Shown in pieces: positions 35,660 to 47,302 of a stretch of DNA of 64,000 bases. The notes beneath the pieces are model-generated. The model saw only the letters and a list, made by a program, of their open reading frames with translations. It made no database searches and was not told the DNA's origin. A program made the position numbers and the translations under genes. Each line of letters opens with the position of its first letter. Position 1 is the first letter of the stretch. Source of the stretch: Anopheles merus (lineage: Eukaryota; Arthropoda; Insecta; Diptera; Culicidae); the NCBI RefSeq assembly GCF_017562075.2, contig NC_054083.1:34530755-34594754 (forward strand), read 5' to 3'.

Positions 35660-38600
35660 ATGGAAAAAGGAAGTGGAGCATAATAATTTCATTTTATTTT
35701 ATTCCATCATGCAATTAAGAGTGCATCGGTGCCTACGAAGCTGGGGGGCAGTAGAGTGCACTGGATGCCCTTATGCGCTCGGTACGGCGACGATGGGGGC
35801 ACGCCGCAATTTTATGCAAAAACTACACCCTACCCACCAGCTCGGCGCGAGGTTTCGGTGTGCGCCCACCAAGCGAAACGTGCACAGCGAACGTCTCGCG
35901 CGAAAGGAAAAGTGAACGTGTTACATTTATTATCTCGCGCACACGCGCACCGTGGGTTTGAAGTGCGGGCCGCCGTTGGATGGGTGGCTCGTTTCGCAGG
36001 CACGACACGCCGGGGCCCCGGGAGATAAAGCAAAGCCGTACGCCCGAACCGGACGTCTTGCAAGCGATACCACACAATTACATTGCCCACCTTGTTCGGT
36101 ACGTCCGGGGGAACACAAAACAATCGCAAAACGCGCACTTTGGAAAAGGCCAGATTGCTGCAGCAGCAAAGCCTTCCATCGCGAGGCTGCTCCGTTTGCC
36201 ATCCGCAGAGGGAAACCATCTCAGCACATCAAACGAGCACAACGTTCGGTTCGGAAATCAAAGATGCCAGCCCAGAGATTGCATCGTAACGAATGCACCC
36301 AGCGCCACTTCGGGCGAGGGAAACGAAAAACCTTTAACGGGTTCAGGTTTTGTGGATCAGACATAAATCTTTTGCCCCGTGCGTCTGGTTAGTAACAAAC
36401 AGAAACACACACTCGTGTGAGTGGCTGATTGCGAGCTAGAACGGTGCAGGTGAATGTAAGAACCTTGGCTTTGCAGTCATGAATAAATTCTGTAGCACCC
36501 GTTCGAAAAACCGGGCGTCTTGGAGTCAGGGACGGCCGGGCACGGTAATCTAAAGTCATAGACGGGCTTGGCAATTGAGTTGCGTCTGCGGTGAGGGTCA
36601 AGTCTTTCCAATTTTGCTGCAAGCAAGGATCCGGTGCCTCAAAATCGGTGTAAAGTTCGGTGATTAAACGAACCTAGCTGCTATAAACCACTGCTGGGTG
36701 GATAGAATTTTAACAACAATAAATGATTAAAATGCAATCAATGAAAGGAATGGAAAGCTCTAGCACTAGGATTGGTCGTAAAACGACGCGGCAGAAATTG
36801 TAAAGTAAACAGGTGGTTGTAGACATTCACCTGCAGATTTCAATGTTTAGCCGTAAGCAGGATAACTGTTATGAAAGTTTAATGAAATATTAATTCTAGG
36901 CATGAGTTAAAAACAAGTCAAGCATGGATATAGTCAACACAGAGATTACTCACATCAAATGACCTAGTAATTATCATTGGATGAATTTGAATAAATAACA
37001 GCCTAATTTAAGCTACATTTGATCAATTTAACCTAATGACTAAGTTTGTAGGGGGAATAATTCGGTATTTAAATGTTGCCATTTGGACAAAACCAGCTTG
37101 TAGGTGGATAGCTGATGCTTAACTATTGAATAGGATTATTTAAATATCGATAAAACTGTCTGTTCAATAGGCTGTAATTTCCACTCAATTCAAACGATGG
37201 TGCGAAACTTTATGTTTAAATAGTCAGCTTCTTAGTTTTCACAATTGATGGGTGTAAAATGGAACAAATTATTCTCTTTCTTTTAAAAGATATTTAAGAT
37301 ATATTAATGTAACATATGTTAGAGAGGATATGACGATTATTCAATGCGTATCATAGTTATGAGAATAATTGGTGTCTGAGATGTACTTCAAATCCTGAAG
37401 AACTAATTTCAAGCTAGTATCTTTTACGTGAAATAACATTCATATAAATGCAATATTTCATCCGTCTTAATACAAGAAACATACAAAAAAAGTAGACGTT
37501 TCATGCACATAATTCCATTCAAACGATTTGTCCAATACCACACTTGCGTAATACCTTCACATTCCTACTGCACCTTCTTCTAACAAAACCCACTTCCCCA
37601 ATTCTTCATTTAATGCATCCCGAGCACACCTCGCTTTTTACATAAGCCTTCAAATGCATCCGGTAGAATCCCGCTGTCCGCTAATTGCTCGCATTACACG
37701 CCCAGCAGTCCCGTACGGTTCTTGCCCTTCGTAAAAGCTTCCAAAAGCGGACCAGCCGGAGATGCGTTTCGGAAGACGTTTCCTGATTGCGACTTGGCCC
37801 AAAAGGTGGCAAAACCAATTACCATCTAATGTCTAAATTATTCCACCCTTTGTTTGCTGCGTCTGCGCTCAAACGGAAAATCATAATTCCCACTGCAAAC
37901 ACGGGAAACACTGTCCGCACGTGGAATGTAGCGGAGATGCTCAACGTCTCGCCAGTCGCCAGCCATTGCAGCATCAACCGATGCGACACGGCTAGAACTC
38001 TTAGTCTTGCTATGTCGCCACAGCGGACAAAAGTCAACGACCGTGGGCACAATTTTCCAGCCAGCTTCATCAGCCATGCCGACGGCTGGCAGGATGAATG
38101 CACCGAGTGAAGCCACACTTCCGTCCGGTTAACGGGTGTGGCAATGATCGACGCCGGTTCGACAACCGTCTCTACTGAACAACTCTACCGTCTGTACTCT
38201 ACTCTACAACCAGTGGTGAAGACATTGGGCGGGACATTTTTTCTCTCTATTTTCTCACCAAACAGTGAAATGAATAAAAAAAATGGTACGATCGTTAGGT
38301 GTATTAACACAACAGGCATAGTTTACAGCGAACAAACATACGTACGTACATGCGGTGTACATTGCGAGTGGCTGGTATTTACACGCCCGTACATTCCAAC
38401 GTTCTCGGCCAGGATGTGTTTTCATCGCTCAAGTCGTTCTTTATTTGTCTACCAGCCATTCAGTTGTCTTCATTTTCCATCTTTCACCAGTGAAAAGAAA
38501 CATTGCATTAGGCCTTATTAATCACTGCCCGCGCTCTGAAAGCATTCCACTCAATTCAATGTACGTAGAAAGCCTTGAAAAGGACGAGCTCCTGCAACGC

Positions 38601-39740
38601 GGGACACAGGGACACACAACACACTTACCGTCTGTCTCGCCGGCGGTCTATTTCAAATTGTCATTTGTCAATTGGCTTAGCGTGAGGCTAGCTGGCAGGG
38701 ATGCTACTGTCACACAAAAGCCTCGTATGTGCGCTCCTTGGTCGGTATTTCAACCATCCTTGAGCATTCCGAGCAGTATAATTGTTCTGCACTGAAAGGA
38801 CGGAGCGGCAGCAGCATTCTTCCATTTCCGAGCATCTCCGAGCAGGAAGATAATTGTTGTAGTGTTGTATGCCAACGCTAAGGAAGTCATTTGTTTTGCC
38901 AGAATTAACTCAATGCCTGGCTGCAAGGGAAAGTGAGTATCCAACTGGTGAGAAACTACTGTTCCGCTGCCTGATGATTAGGTAGCATCGGCATGGCACG
39001 GGGACGCCGCACACCGTTGCAAGATAATTGAAGGATTATGCTCTCTTAGCTTATCACTTATTTAAGCCCACCGACCAGCCCCTTTTTGCTGGTGGAATGT
39101 GCATGTATGCACTCCCCGCCAACCAACAGCTACGGCCTGGGAGCACTGCTCTTCACAGTCACTCCGGGCCGGCTTTCACAAACAGTCGCTAATTAATAAT
39201 GCACAGCATCGCCACATATCGCCGAGCATCGTTCGTCGCCGTCGGTGGATCGCTTAGGCTGATGCATCGCGCTAAAACATTTGCACTTCTCCAACAGAAC
39301 ACGGTTCCTACTGATTCTATTGTGTGTCTGAGTGCTGTATCAAGATAGCATAACGACGGGAGGAGAGACAAAGATAAGCTTAAGTCCCAGTGGTTTGTTC
39401 GGACGCTGAACACTTCGAACGGAAATGGTAAAATTGCATCCAACCATGCGAGCCAGCTACGCACATAGCAGCGAAGAAAAACGTACGAAACAAATGTGCC
39501 CTAACCTTGAATGCTAGATGAAACGAAAGCGTACATCTGTTTTTATATTTATGCTCGAAATTACACTAACCAACTCCGGAGGCCACTGGTCAATGGTGGT
39601 CACTATTTCCTTGCCTACAGGGGTTTGGCAACGAGCAGGGGAGTTTCCGTCCTGTTCTACGGAAAGCATAGCCTCTCTTAAGCTGGTAATTATTGTGCTA
39701 GGCTTACCAAGTTACTCATGCAGGATCAGGAAGGGACTTT
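35660..39740. other. gene-free stretch
   Basis: GC-rich at 35.7-36.4 kb with frames open on both strands, then strongly AT-rich at 36.7-37.6 kb. A minus-strand donor, GACAGACG|GTAAGTGTGT, is present near 38,628, but the sequence leading into it has stops in the plausible frames, so any exon there would be untranslated. Confidence 0.4.
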
Positions 39741-39759
39741 AGATGAGGATTTGTTTCCA

Positions 39760-39800
39760 TTATTCAGCATCTTACCTGCAAAAGAATGAAAGAGATATTA
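39760..39800 (-). other. recursive-splice (ratchet) site, minus strand
   Basis: Read on the minus strand, the tract AATATCTCTTTCATTCTTTTG runs into CAG, immediately followed by GTAAGATG. The acceptor and donor meet at the junction 39,776/39,775. The upstream sequence is pyrimidine-rich for about 20 nt, as needed for a 3' splice site. Together with the site at 22,814 it suggests stepwise removal of a long minus-strand intron. Confidence 0.6.
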
Positions 39801-40533
39801 ATTTGTTTCTACCATAAAATTGGTTAAAATATAATTTCTTTAAGACTTATAAGCAATTAAGCGAGTTAAATCAAGTAAAGTGGACCATTGATTGGATTGG
39901 ACAGCTTCATTAAATGAATTGCAGAGTTGCTGCAATTTTTGTATTTTATGAAGTAGTGACACCTGTCTATGATATTTAACATACACGTTCATTCGCTCTA
40001 TTTTGCAAATAAAATCTGAAAACTGCAGAAAAACCAGTTCGTTTCCTTAATTAACTCAGTTTATCATCGGAAAGGTAAACAAACCGTGTGCAATATATTA
40101 TCAGATAAAAAAATAGGTAAATACATTCTCATTAGCTGTTGCACCTTCCCGTGCAAGCGGTGCAACGATCCGAGCTGCCAGGCTGCAGCGCTTAAAAACA
40201 AACACTTCACTCCAGACTTCAACGCAAGCTCGCCGCGAGTTTTCTCAATGCCCAAACCACCACCATCCCCCGAAAGGGTGCCCGCGATTGCGTTCACTTT
40301 CACGAAGCCGGCCCAACTTGGAGCCGCGACGTGAGCTACGTTTCAAATTAGATCAGAAGATTAATCTGCCACTTAGGTGAAGGAAAACCTAACGAACTCA
40401 CCCAAAGCTCCGGCGAAGAAGTGAAGGCAACTTCCCCCGCCTCAGCCTACTCTGCCCCGGTTGCCCGGTATCCGTTCAGCTTATATTTATTTAGTTTAGA
40501 GCACTGTTTTCTTTCTTTTCCCGCTTTGCTTAG

Positions 40534-41009
40534 CTCCTAAACATCCCGTGTCCCGTCGAAATCAGCAGCCGGAAAACATCAGCCGCCCGACGTCCATTAA
40601 TAAATCGTTACCCAAGTGCCCGCAAACGATCATTCCCGTTTCCTCCCCTCGCGCAACGCTTTCCTGCGATCTCCCACGCGCGGGCAGCATTGCATCCCGT
40701 CTGGTCGTTCCCGAGCGGCCGATGCCGGAACACGTTCACCAAGGAACACCTCGGAGAGCAGGAGCTACCAAGGCAAAGGCAGCATCAGTACACAATCGCT
40801 ACACGGACGGAACAGACCAACATAGCAACATAGGAGCAGCAACAGCAGCAGCAGCAGCTCATGAAATAATCATTAGCTTCATATCGATCGCGGAGTCCTC
40901 AATTTCCCATCATAGCCAAGGGACGGTCTACGACAAGGGCCTGCTCCAAGCCGAGTCGAGCAAATCCCGCCACCCAGCGTTGGACGTTGGAAGAGCTGGC
41001 CACGTTTAG
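40534..41009 (+). CDS. candidate terminal exon, 157 codons, unknown product
   Basis: The strongest polypyrimidine acceptor on the plus strand (TGTTTTCTTTCTTTTCCCGC, then TTTGCTTAG) precedes a frame open for 157 codons to TAG at 41,007-41,009. The peptide is rich in Pro, Ser, Arg and Ala. It includes NQQPENISRPTSINKSLPKC and an AATAAAAA stretch encoded by a GCA-type repeat. It looks disordered, like many alternatively spliced C-terminal tails. No domain was found. Two other frames are open over shorter parts. The alternative is a 5' or 3' UTR exon. Confidence 0.3.
40835..40858. repeat. CAG/GCA trinucleotide repeat
   Basis: Interrupted run of CAG units. Inside the candidate exon frame it is read as GCA and encodes alanines. 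Confidence 0.8.
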
Positions 41010-42616
41010 AGCTGTGTGATTTTTTCCTCCAAGTGATTTTACATACACACACACCAGTACATAAGTCGGAAAATCACAGCGTACCCCCGAGGGATGGTCC
41101 TTGTTGCGTTTTGCTGCTGACTTTTTAGACCCTAGCAGCTCCGGAACTTGTTTGCCCGCGCACCGAAGGCCGTACCGTTCATGGTACGGCCACCAAACGC
41201 AAGCAACACGCTCGTGGCCAGTTTGTGTGTGTGTGTGTTTCTGCATCGAATACAAACCGGATTTTAGCTGCAACTTTTACAACGCACCGAGAGACCATCT
41301 TCGTTTTCATCGTGTGGTTGTTGTCGTTTTTTGCCTAGTCTGATTAAAGCCATCCACCTACACCATCGAACGCCCTGCAGAGGGCAAAGTTTGCGGTTGC
41401 AAGCGGCTTAGTGCATCGAGTACGTAGCAATTGATTGGAACTTCGTGGGAAAAGGGAAGAAACGCGTTTGAGTGTAACGCTCACATGATGTTTTAAGTGT
41501 ACAATGATCGCTACTGCTTGGTAAAAGTAATAAAGTCAATAAATGTAACACGAATGACTGTTGATATATGAACAAATGTATATTTAAGATACTTTGAAGC
41601 CTTATTTACATTCCTTTAAAATTGTCGATCGAAGTATTTCTATTCTGCAAAGACAGCCAAGACAACATATAACGTGTAAAGAAAATCATATATTTCAAGC
41701 AAATAATGTCAACAAATTCGTCTCAGATCTTGCTACAGGAGATACTAGAGCTACTACAGCCTTATGCACTAAAGCAACAGGCAAGAAATATAGTTTTACT
41801 TCAATTTTATCGCTTTTTCATAATTGCATTTAATGATACAATTTAAAAGAAACGGTTGATATTCAATTTCTTAGCCCTCGTTTTTGCAAACAAAGTAAAA
41901 ACTACTTAAACGCTTCATCCTGAATCCTACCCTCAATCATTCAATGCAATCGAAACACACACAGCGGTCGTGCGGCACGCTAAACGACCGCTCTAAAGCT
42001 GGCAATAAATACATGAAAAGAAAGTCTCACCTTCAACTGTGGCCGCTTTCCACTTCCCAAGCGCCAAGGGTAAGGCGAAAAATGCGTATACACTTACACA
42101 CTGCACCACAGTGCTCTGCAGCGCTGCAGAGCAAATGCAGAGAAACGCATCGAACCGCAGAAAGGGGATAGATGCATCGCATGCATGCTGAACCGAAAGG
42201 AGCGGCGAGGCAAGGAATGTTTGTTTTAATTCAACCAATGTAGCACAGATTACCGTTTGATCGTGTTTGGCTTGCTGGTGGAAGCGGTGGTGGTGGTTTC
42301 AGGTCCTTGAGTGCTTTGTACCAACTCTCGTTACTTTTATCGAGCGTTTGCAGGAGTGGAGCAAAAGCAAAGTAAACTAACTGAAATAAGCATCCAACTT
42401 TTCCAACTGTTGCTTATCGATGCTTTTTACTTACTTTCGATTGCACCCAGAACACAGGATCCCCTTTGGATCGTTTGTCTCACCGACAGCCCGTTGGCGC
42501 TCAAGTTGCATCCCCGGCAGCTGCTTAACCCACTCGACGGGGCGCGTAGGTTGAATGAAATTGTTGCAGAAAATTGGTTTCGTATCGGGCCCGTGCTACA
42601 GCCTTCATCCACTCAC
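41010..42616. other. gene-free stretch
   Basis: AT-rich from 41.4 to 41.9 kb, with a short (GT)n at about 41,223. No supported exon. Confidence 0.4.
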
Positions 42617-42692
42617 CATGTAATCCATTTTCCCGCACCATAAACACTCCGTCCACAAGGAAGGGCCCGTCCGGTGTGGCAAGTGTTTTCTT
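42617..42692 (-). CDS. candidate small internal exon, unknown product
   Basis: On the minus strand CATCTTGGCTGCTAG abuts a frame that is stopped by that very TAG and opens exactly at the acceptor. It then runs 25 codons to donor CATG|GTGAGT. The peptide includes TPDGPFLVDGVFMVRENGLH, which looks globular. The pyrimidine tract is weak. The position would suit an exon upstream of the minus-strand ratchet sites, but nothing proves that link. Confidence 0.22.
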
Positions 42693-44200
42693 CTAGCAGC
42701 CAAGATGGTTTGCATTGTTTCGCAAAACCTCGGCTTGATTGCAGTGGGCAGCATTTGCTGCAAACGGTGGGTGTTGCTGCACTTTCTCAATGCAGTTATT
42801 ATCATGATCTGGGTTGGTGTGTGAGAGAGAGAGAGAGCAGTAGTTTGCGTCTGCAATCTCCTATCGCTTATCGTAATTGCGGATTTTTCCATCAATCACT
42901 ATCGATTGTCCTTTGTTGCGCAAGTTTGATTAGAAAATGTATCTCATTTCAAAGCGAGCTAGAGAGCGGTTATGATTTGCTGTTACGTCAAGGCGTATCC
43001 TGGTCACGGCACCATAGTTGCAAGTGGTTACGTAAACAAGGCGCTACAAAGAAAATCCTCAACAATACAAAAATATCAATTTAAAACTCGTAAACCACAC
43101 CAGATACCGACCGAGTACCTCAGTACAAAACACTGTTGCATTACATCCTGCAAGGCGGGCTTCCCAGTGAGAGTTTATCAGCGTGCTCAACAACTAGCGT
43201 TGGCGCTGCTCATATACAGCAAAGGACAAAGCAGATCCACTGCCGAGGTGCTAATGGTTGGCATCATCAGGGAGTTCGCGCCAAAGTCGAAGCACCTCCC
43301 CCGGGATCCCACCGGGGGGTTACAACGCCTCCGGGTGCGGACTCCGTTCTCGAGCAGCATCTCAACAACTTTACCATTCGCTCTACCCGCTATTAGCTCT
43401 GCAGCTCTGGCGGATGGCACTGGAAAACGTAAAACCCCGGGGGCTGATTTCACGCCCTCGGTTTCTCTTCGCCTGCCATTAGGTTCTTGGGAGCGGATGC
43501 CAAGAGATAGAGTATCGCGCAACTTTGCGGCTGCCCACTTGTGCAAGAAGGAGCATGTGTGTGTGTGAGAGAGATGTTATTTGTTTGTTTGCCCTTTTTC
43601 CCCCCTTAAAACTACTACAGCAAGTAAGCGGAAAGCGGTGGAAAGGGAGCGAAGACAGTGGAGCATGAAATTATGATGTCGATGATGGGAGCACCCATCA
43701 TCCAGCCCACCTTTATGGCCCTCGGTGCAAAAGGCTTAATGATGGTACGGAAACCGATCAGGTGGAAGAACAGAGAGTGCAAGATCTCTGTTCCGAACCT
43801 ACGGGAACGGTTGGATGGATCGGGAATTCCAAGCATCGTAACGAGCGATGCAACTTGCCGGAACTCATCCCACCGCGGGGGGAAAGAATCACCATGGAGG
43901 CAGTGACTTTTCAGCGCGAAGCTGCTCTGAGCAGCAAAAGAGCATGTGTGGTTCGTTGTGGTGGCGCATTACCATTCGAGACCTTTTTTTTTTTGCGATC
44001 CACTTTATTGTCTGCCCATCTCCCGCGACGGGTTACAGCTATGCTAAAAGATTCCTATGCTGTGGGCTCCTCGCCTCGCTGCTCTCGCGTTGGTAATTTT
44101 GCATAATTCTACCGACCTATTCCGTAATGGTTCACAAACATGCAAAACACATGCCAACTGGGGTGAAATAACAAGCGAGAAGGAGAGAGTACAAAATAAG

Positions 44201-44203
44201 GAC

Positions 44204-44242
<39 letters not shown>

Positions 44243-44249
44243 AAGAGGG
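44201..44249. repeat. (GA)n microsatellite
   Basis: GA repeat with a few AAAG interruptions. Confidence 0.85.
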
Positions 44250-45092
44250 ATAGCGAAACTGAGGGACAGACCGAGATTTCTCGTTTTGGAGTTTTGTTTG
44301 TACTGAGTAAATATAGTTTACAGGAAGTGGTATAAAGATTGCATCAGTCATATGCTAATATATTGATTTTTTTAAACACAAACTTTTGTATAAAAAAGGT
44401 GTTCTTTTAGCTCTAATAGATAACAAGAATTTATAAAAATGCATACAACAATAACAATAAATACAAAAATGAATAAATTGGAAATTAGTTTAACAATCTT
44501 TATTGTATTGTACTATATCCGATGTTCCAATATAATTTATATTTTGATACATATTAAATTTTGTGACTGTAATTCTAACATGATTATCAATACTCAGTTT
44601 ATTTCATTAGTTTTTTATAAATATTATAACACTTAACATTGCTTGAAAAAATTGCAATTGAAACCTTTTTCTGATGTCTGTTTTTCTTAATATTCTATAT
44701 TCTTCTTATTAGAAATTGAATAAAAATGCTTATTACCTCAAATGCACTTACTATTACTGCACCGATCGTATCCTTTTACAGCGCTTGCTTACAGCTCCGA
44801 ACGTCAACGTCACTCTTTACGTAAACAAAAGCGGAACCACGATGCAGCTACGTGTCTCACGCGGGGCAACAGATCTCCAAGCCGGAGAGATTGACAGGAA
44901 AGGTTGTGAAACCCCCCCCCCTGCTGCTCCCTCCGTTCCCTCTTCCAACCAGCCAGCCAGCCCGCAGTGCTGAAGAACTTATGCTAATGAATAAATGAAA
45001 ACGAGCGGATCCATCTTGCCAGCTCGAGACCGAGCGCGCGATCCGATTTCGACCTCAAGCGTCGCGTTGCCAACCAAACTAAACTCACGATG

Positions 45093-45113
45093 CATCATCA
45101 TCATCATCATCAT
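45093..45113. repeat. (CAT)7 trinucleotide repeat
   Basis: Seven uninterrupted CAT units. Confidence 0.9.
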
Positions 45114-45324
45114 CGCCGTGGCGTTTCGATGGAAACCAAATAAAAAAAGAGCAATTTTCCACTGCAAATGTCGGCAAGCACTTGCGTGTGTTGTATTGGG
45201 CATGGTGAAAAACAGAACGGCGAACGGTTAAACGATAATGGTAATAATGGTAAAGACGCTGGTCCCGGGTGGGCAAAGCAACAACCGTGCACTTACTGTC
45301 TGGCCTTTACTGCCTTTACTTATT

Positions 45325-45392
45325 GGGCTGCATTATTTTTTCATTTTTTGTGAATGACTGCAGGGCTGCAGTATTTTTTCATTTTTTGTGAG
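45325..45392. repeat. tandem duplication, 38-bp period
   Basis: GGGCTGCA(T/G)TATTTTTTCATTTTTTGTGA occurs at 45,325 and again at 45,363 with few differences. A recent local slippage or unequal-exchange duplication in non-coding DNA. Confidence 0.75.
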
Positions 45393-47016
45393 AATTTTAG
45401 TGGCTTCTGCGTATGTGTGTGTGTGTTTTTTTAAAGAGAAGAAGCTCTTTCCCATTTTTTTTTGGCAGAAAACAGTTTATAATGCAATCATGTTCATGGC
45501 CGAATTTGCATAAATTATGGAAATAGCAACCCCAACTTTGATTCATCCTTTTTTTTTCATTTAAAGATCCTTTAATTGTATAGAAAAGGATACTATTAAG
45601 CAACAATTTTAAATAGCCATCAATTGGGCATGAATTTCAGCGGAGCTTGTGAGCCCACTGCTCCATTTCCTTCCCACTGACCAGCTGTTTTGCAATCGCT
45701 AAACAAACTTTCAATTTTTGTTTCATCTTGTTAACATTTTGCCCCCCCCCCCATTTTTAAACATTTGCCGTTAATCAAACCTAATTTCGTGTATCTTTTT
45801 TACCTTTATACCTACACCAAAAATTAGCAAAAAATGATTTACATTCCATATTTCCTCTTCCCAGCCGCTGTAAAAACAAAGCCGGATGACGATAGGGAGA
45901 GAAAGTAAGGGAAACATTCCTCCACACGGTACCCCACAATCAATGGCCGTTTCCGTTTACACAAAACGGCACGTTCGAGAGGGGGGGGGGTGGGAGCAGA
46001 CAATAAGTCGTACCGTTTACATTTATGCAAATTTTAGTGCCAATTCTCCCCCTCGTGTGTGCACGATTGCACTGCCGAAATCAATCAAATTGGCAGCCTT
46101 GGACGTTGTTTTGCCCCATTTCGGAATTGAACGGCGAGCCAATAAATTGAGCGATTTTATTCTCACCATCAGAACGAACCAAAGAAAAGCGTACAACCAA
46201 TGAGACGCTGCACGCTCGGTCTGCCAGAAGCTCACATACGAATTTTAAATGGTTCAATTCCGTGAGCTTAAATGGTGCGGTTTAGGGGTTTCCTGGACGA
46301 TGTTTTTGGTATCTTTTTCTTTTTTCGTCCAATTAGAAGAGCAGAACGATCTGAGAGCAAGGGAAAGCAGACAAAAAACCTAAGACATTAAGCTGCTCCT
46401 GTGCTTCCACGGGCACCACGAAACGAATTCGAAATGTTTCATTTCTCCACATATTATTTGCATTTGAATTACCGACCAGCAGGGCGGCGGCAAACAGCAT
46501 ATGATGATCGTTCGCCCTCCCGCCCGCTAGCTCAAATCGTGACCATCACACTTCATCATTTATGCTGCGTACATCGTGCGGCCGTGGGCTCCCTCCTGCA
46601 CGTCCCGTTATGTGCCTTTTTTTTTTGGGAACCAATTTTCGTCTGCTTTGCTAGCTGCCCTTTGAGCTTGCTTTAGTTTGCGTGTGTGTGAAGCAGCAAC
46701 GATGCAGCATGAAACACATCGGTCCGTTTTGGTGCGATGGTGCTTGCGCGCACGGTTTGAACGTCAGACTTTTTGCTCGTTTGTCCTCCCTCCCGCTGTT
46801 CCGTCCCTGTTCATTTGACCCAGAAAGCGCACTCAATTTGAACGTTTGTTGGGTGACTTTTGTTATTCTGGCTGCTCTTCGACGTGTTGATAGTTACTGA
46901 GCGAATCCGTAGCACGATCGCACCCGCACTGACTTTCGAACGCGTTCTGGTTGTGCAGCGCAAAAGCGAAATCCTTGCTCGCGCTTGTGTCGCGATGGCG
47001 GAACCAGTTTGCAAAG

Positions 47017-47018
<2 letters not shown>

Positions 47019-47103
<85 letters not shown>
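47019..47103. repeat. (GT)42 microsatellite
   Basis: The longest pure dinucleotide tract in the window (85 bp, no interruptions). It ends 95 bp upstream of the candidate exon at 47,198. UG-rich RNA is bound by CELF/Bruno- and TDP-43-type splicing factors, so on the plus strand it could influence the acceptor at 47,197. Confidence 0.95.
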
Positions 47104-47105
<2 letters not shown>

Positions 47106-47197
47106 TGTGGGGGTGGATTCGAAACCCCCAAAGCTTAATCCCCTTCACAAGGAACTCTGTTTCAAGGTGCTCTTTCTCTCTCTATCTCGCCTGCCAG

Positions 47198-47302
47198 AGT
47201 CCTAAGCCGAACAGCTCCCCATACATCAACGAGGTCAAGGAGATCCAGCGCCATATAGAACGCACCGTGAACGCGACCGAAACACTGATCGGCCGGGCTT
47301 GA
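47198..47302 (+). CDS. probable terminal coding exon, unknown product
   Basis: A textbook acceptor (GCTCTTTCTCTCTCTATCTC, then GCCTGCCAG) abuts AGT-CCT-AAG and a 34-codon frame ending in TGA at 47,300-47,302. Third positions are mostly G or C, matching the codon bias of high-GC3 insect genes and differing from the surroundings. The peptide starts SPKPNSSPYINEVKEIQRHI and continues with ERTVNATETLIGRA. It is a Pro/Ser start followed by a charged, probably helical or coiled segment. If spliced in phase 0 this is the C-terminus of a plus-strand protein. I do not recognise the family. It could be an alternative last exon. Confidence 0.45.
   Translation, partial: SPKPNSSPYINEVKEIQRHIERTVNATETLIGRA

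Larger units (their letters stand above)
42700..46680. other. gene-free stretch with microsatellites
   Basis: Contains (GA)n at 44,201-44,249, (CAT)7 at 45,093-45,113, AT-rich sequence at 44.3-44.8 kb and a tandem duplication at 45,325. Frames at 43.0-43.9 kb are open on both strands (up to 198 codons) without splice or codon support. Confidence 0.4.

Noticed and set aside
42972..43906. Overlapping long frames on both strands at 43 kb
   Set aside because: Up to 198 codons on one strand and 119 on the other, with no frame showing a consistent codon pattern or a matching acceptor and donor.
46811..47148. Frames across the (GT)n repeat encoding Cys-Val or Thr-His runs
   Set aside because: Dinucleotide repeats have no stop in any frame. 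These are artefacts of the microsatellite.
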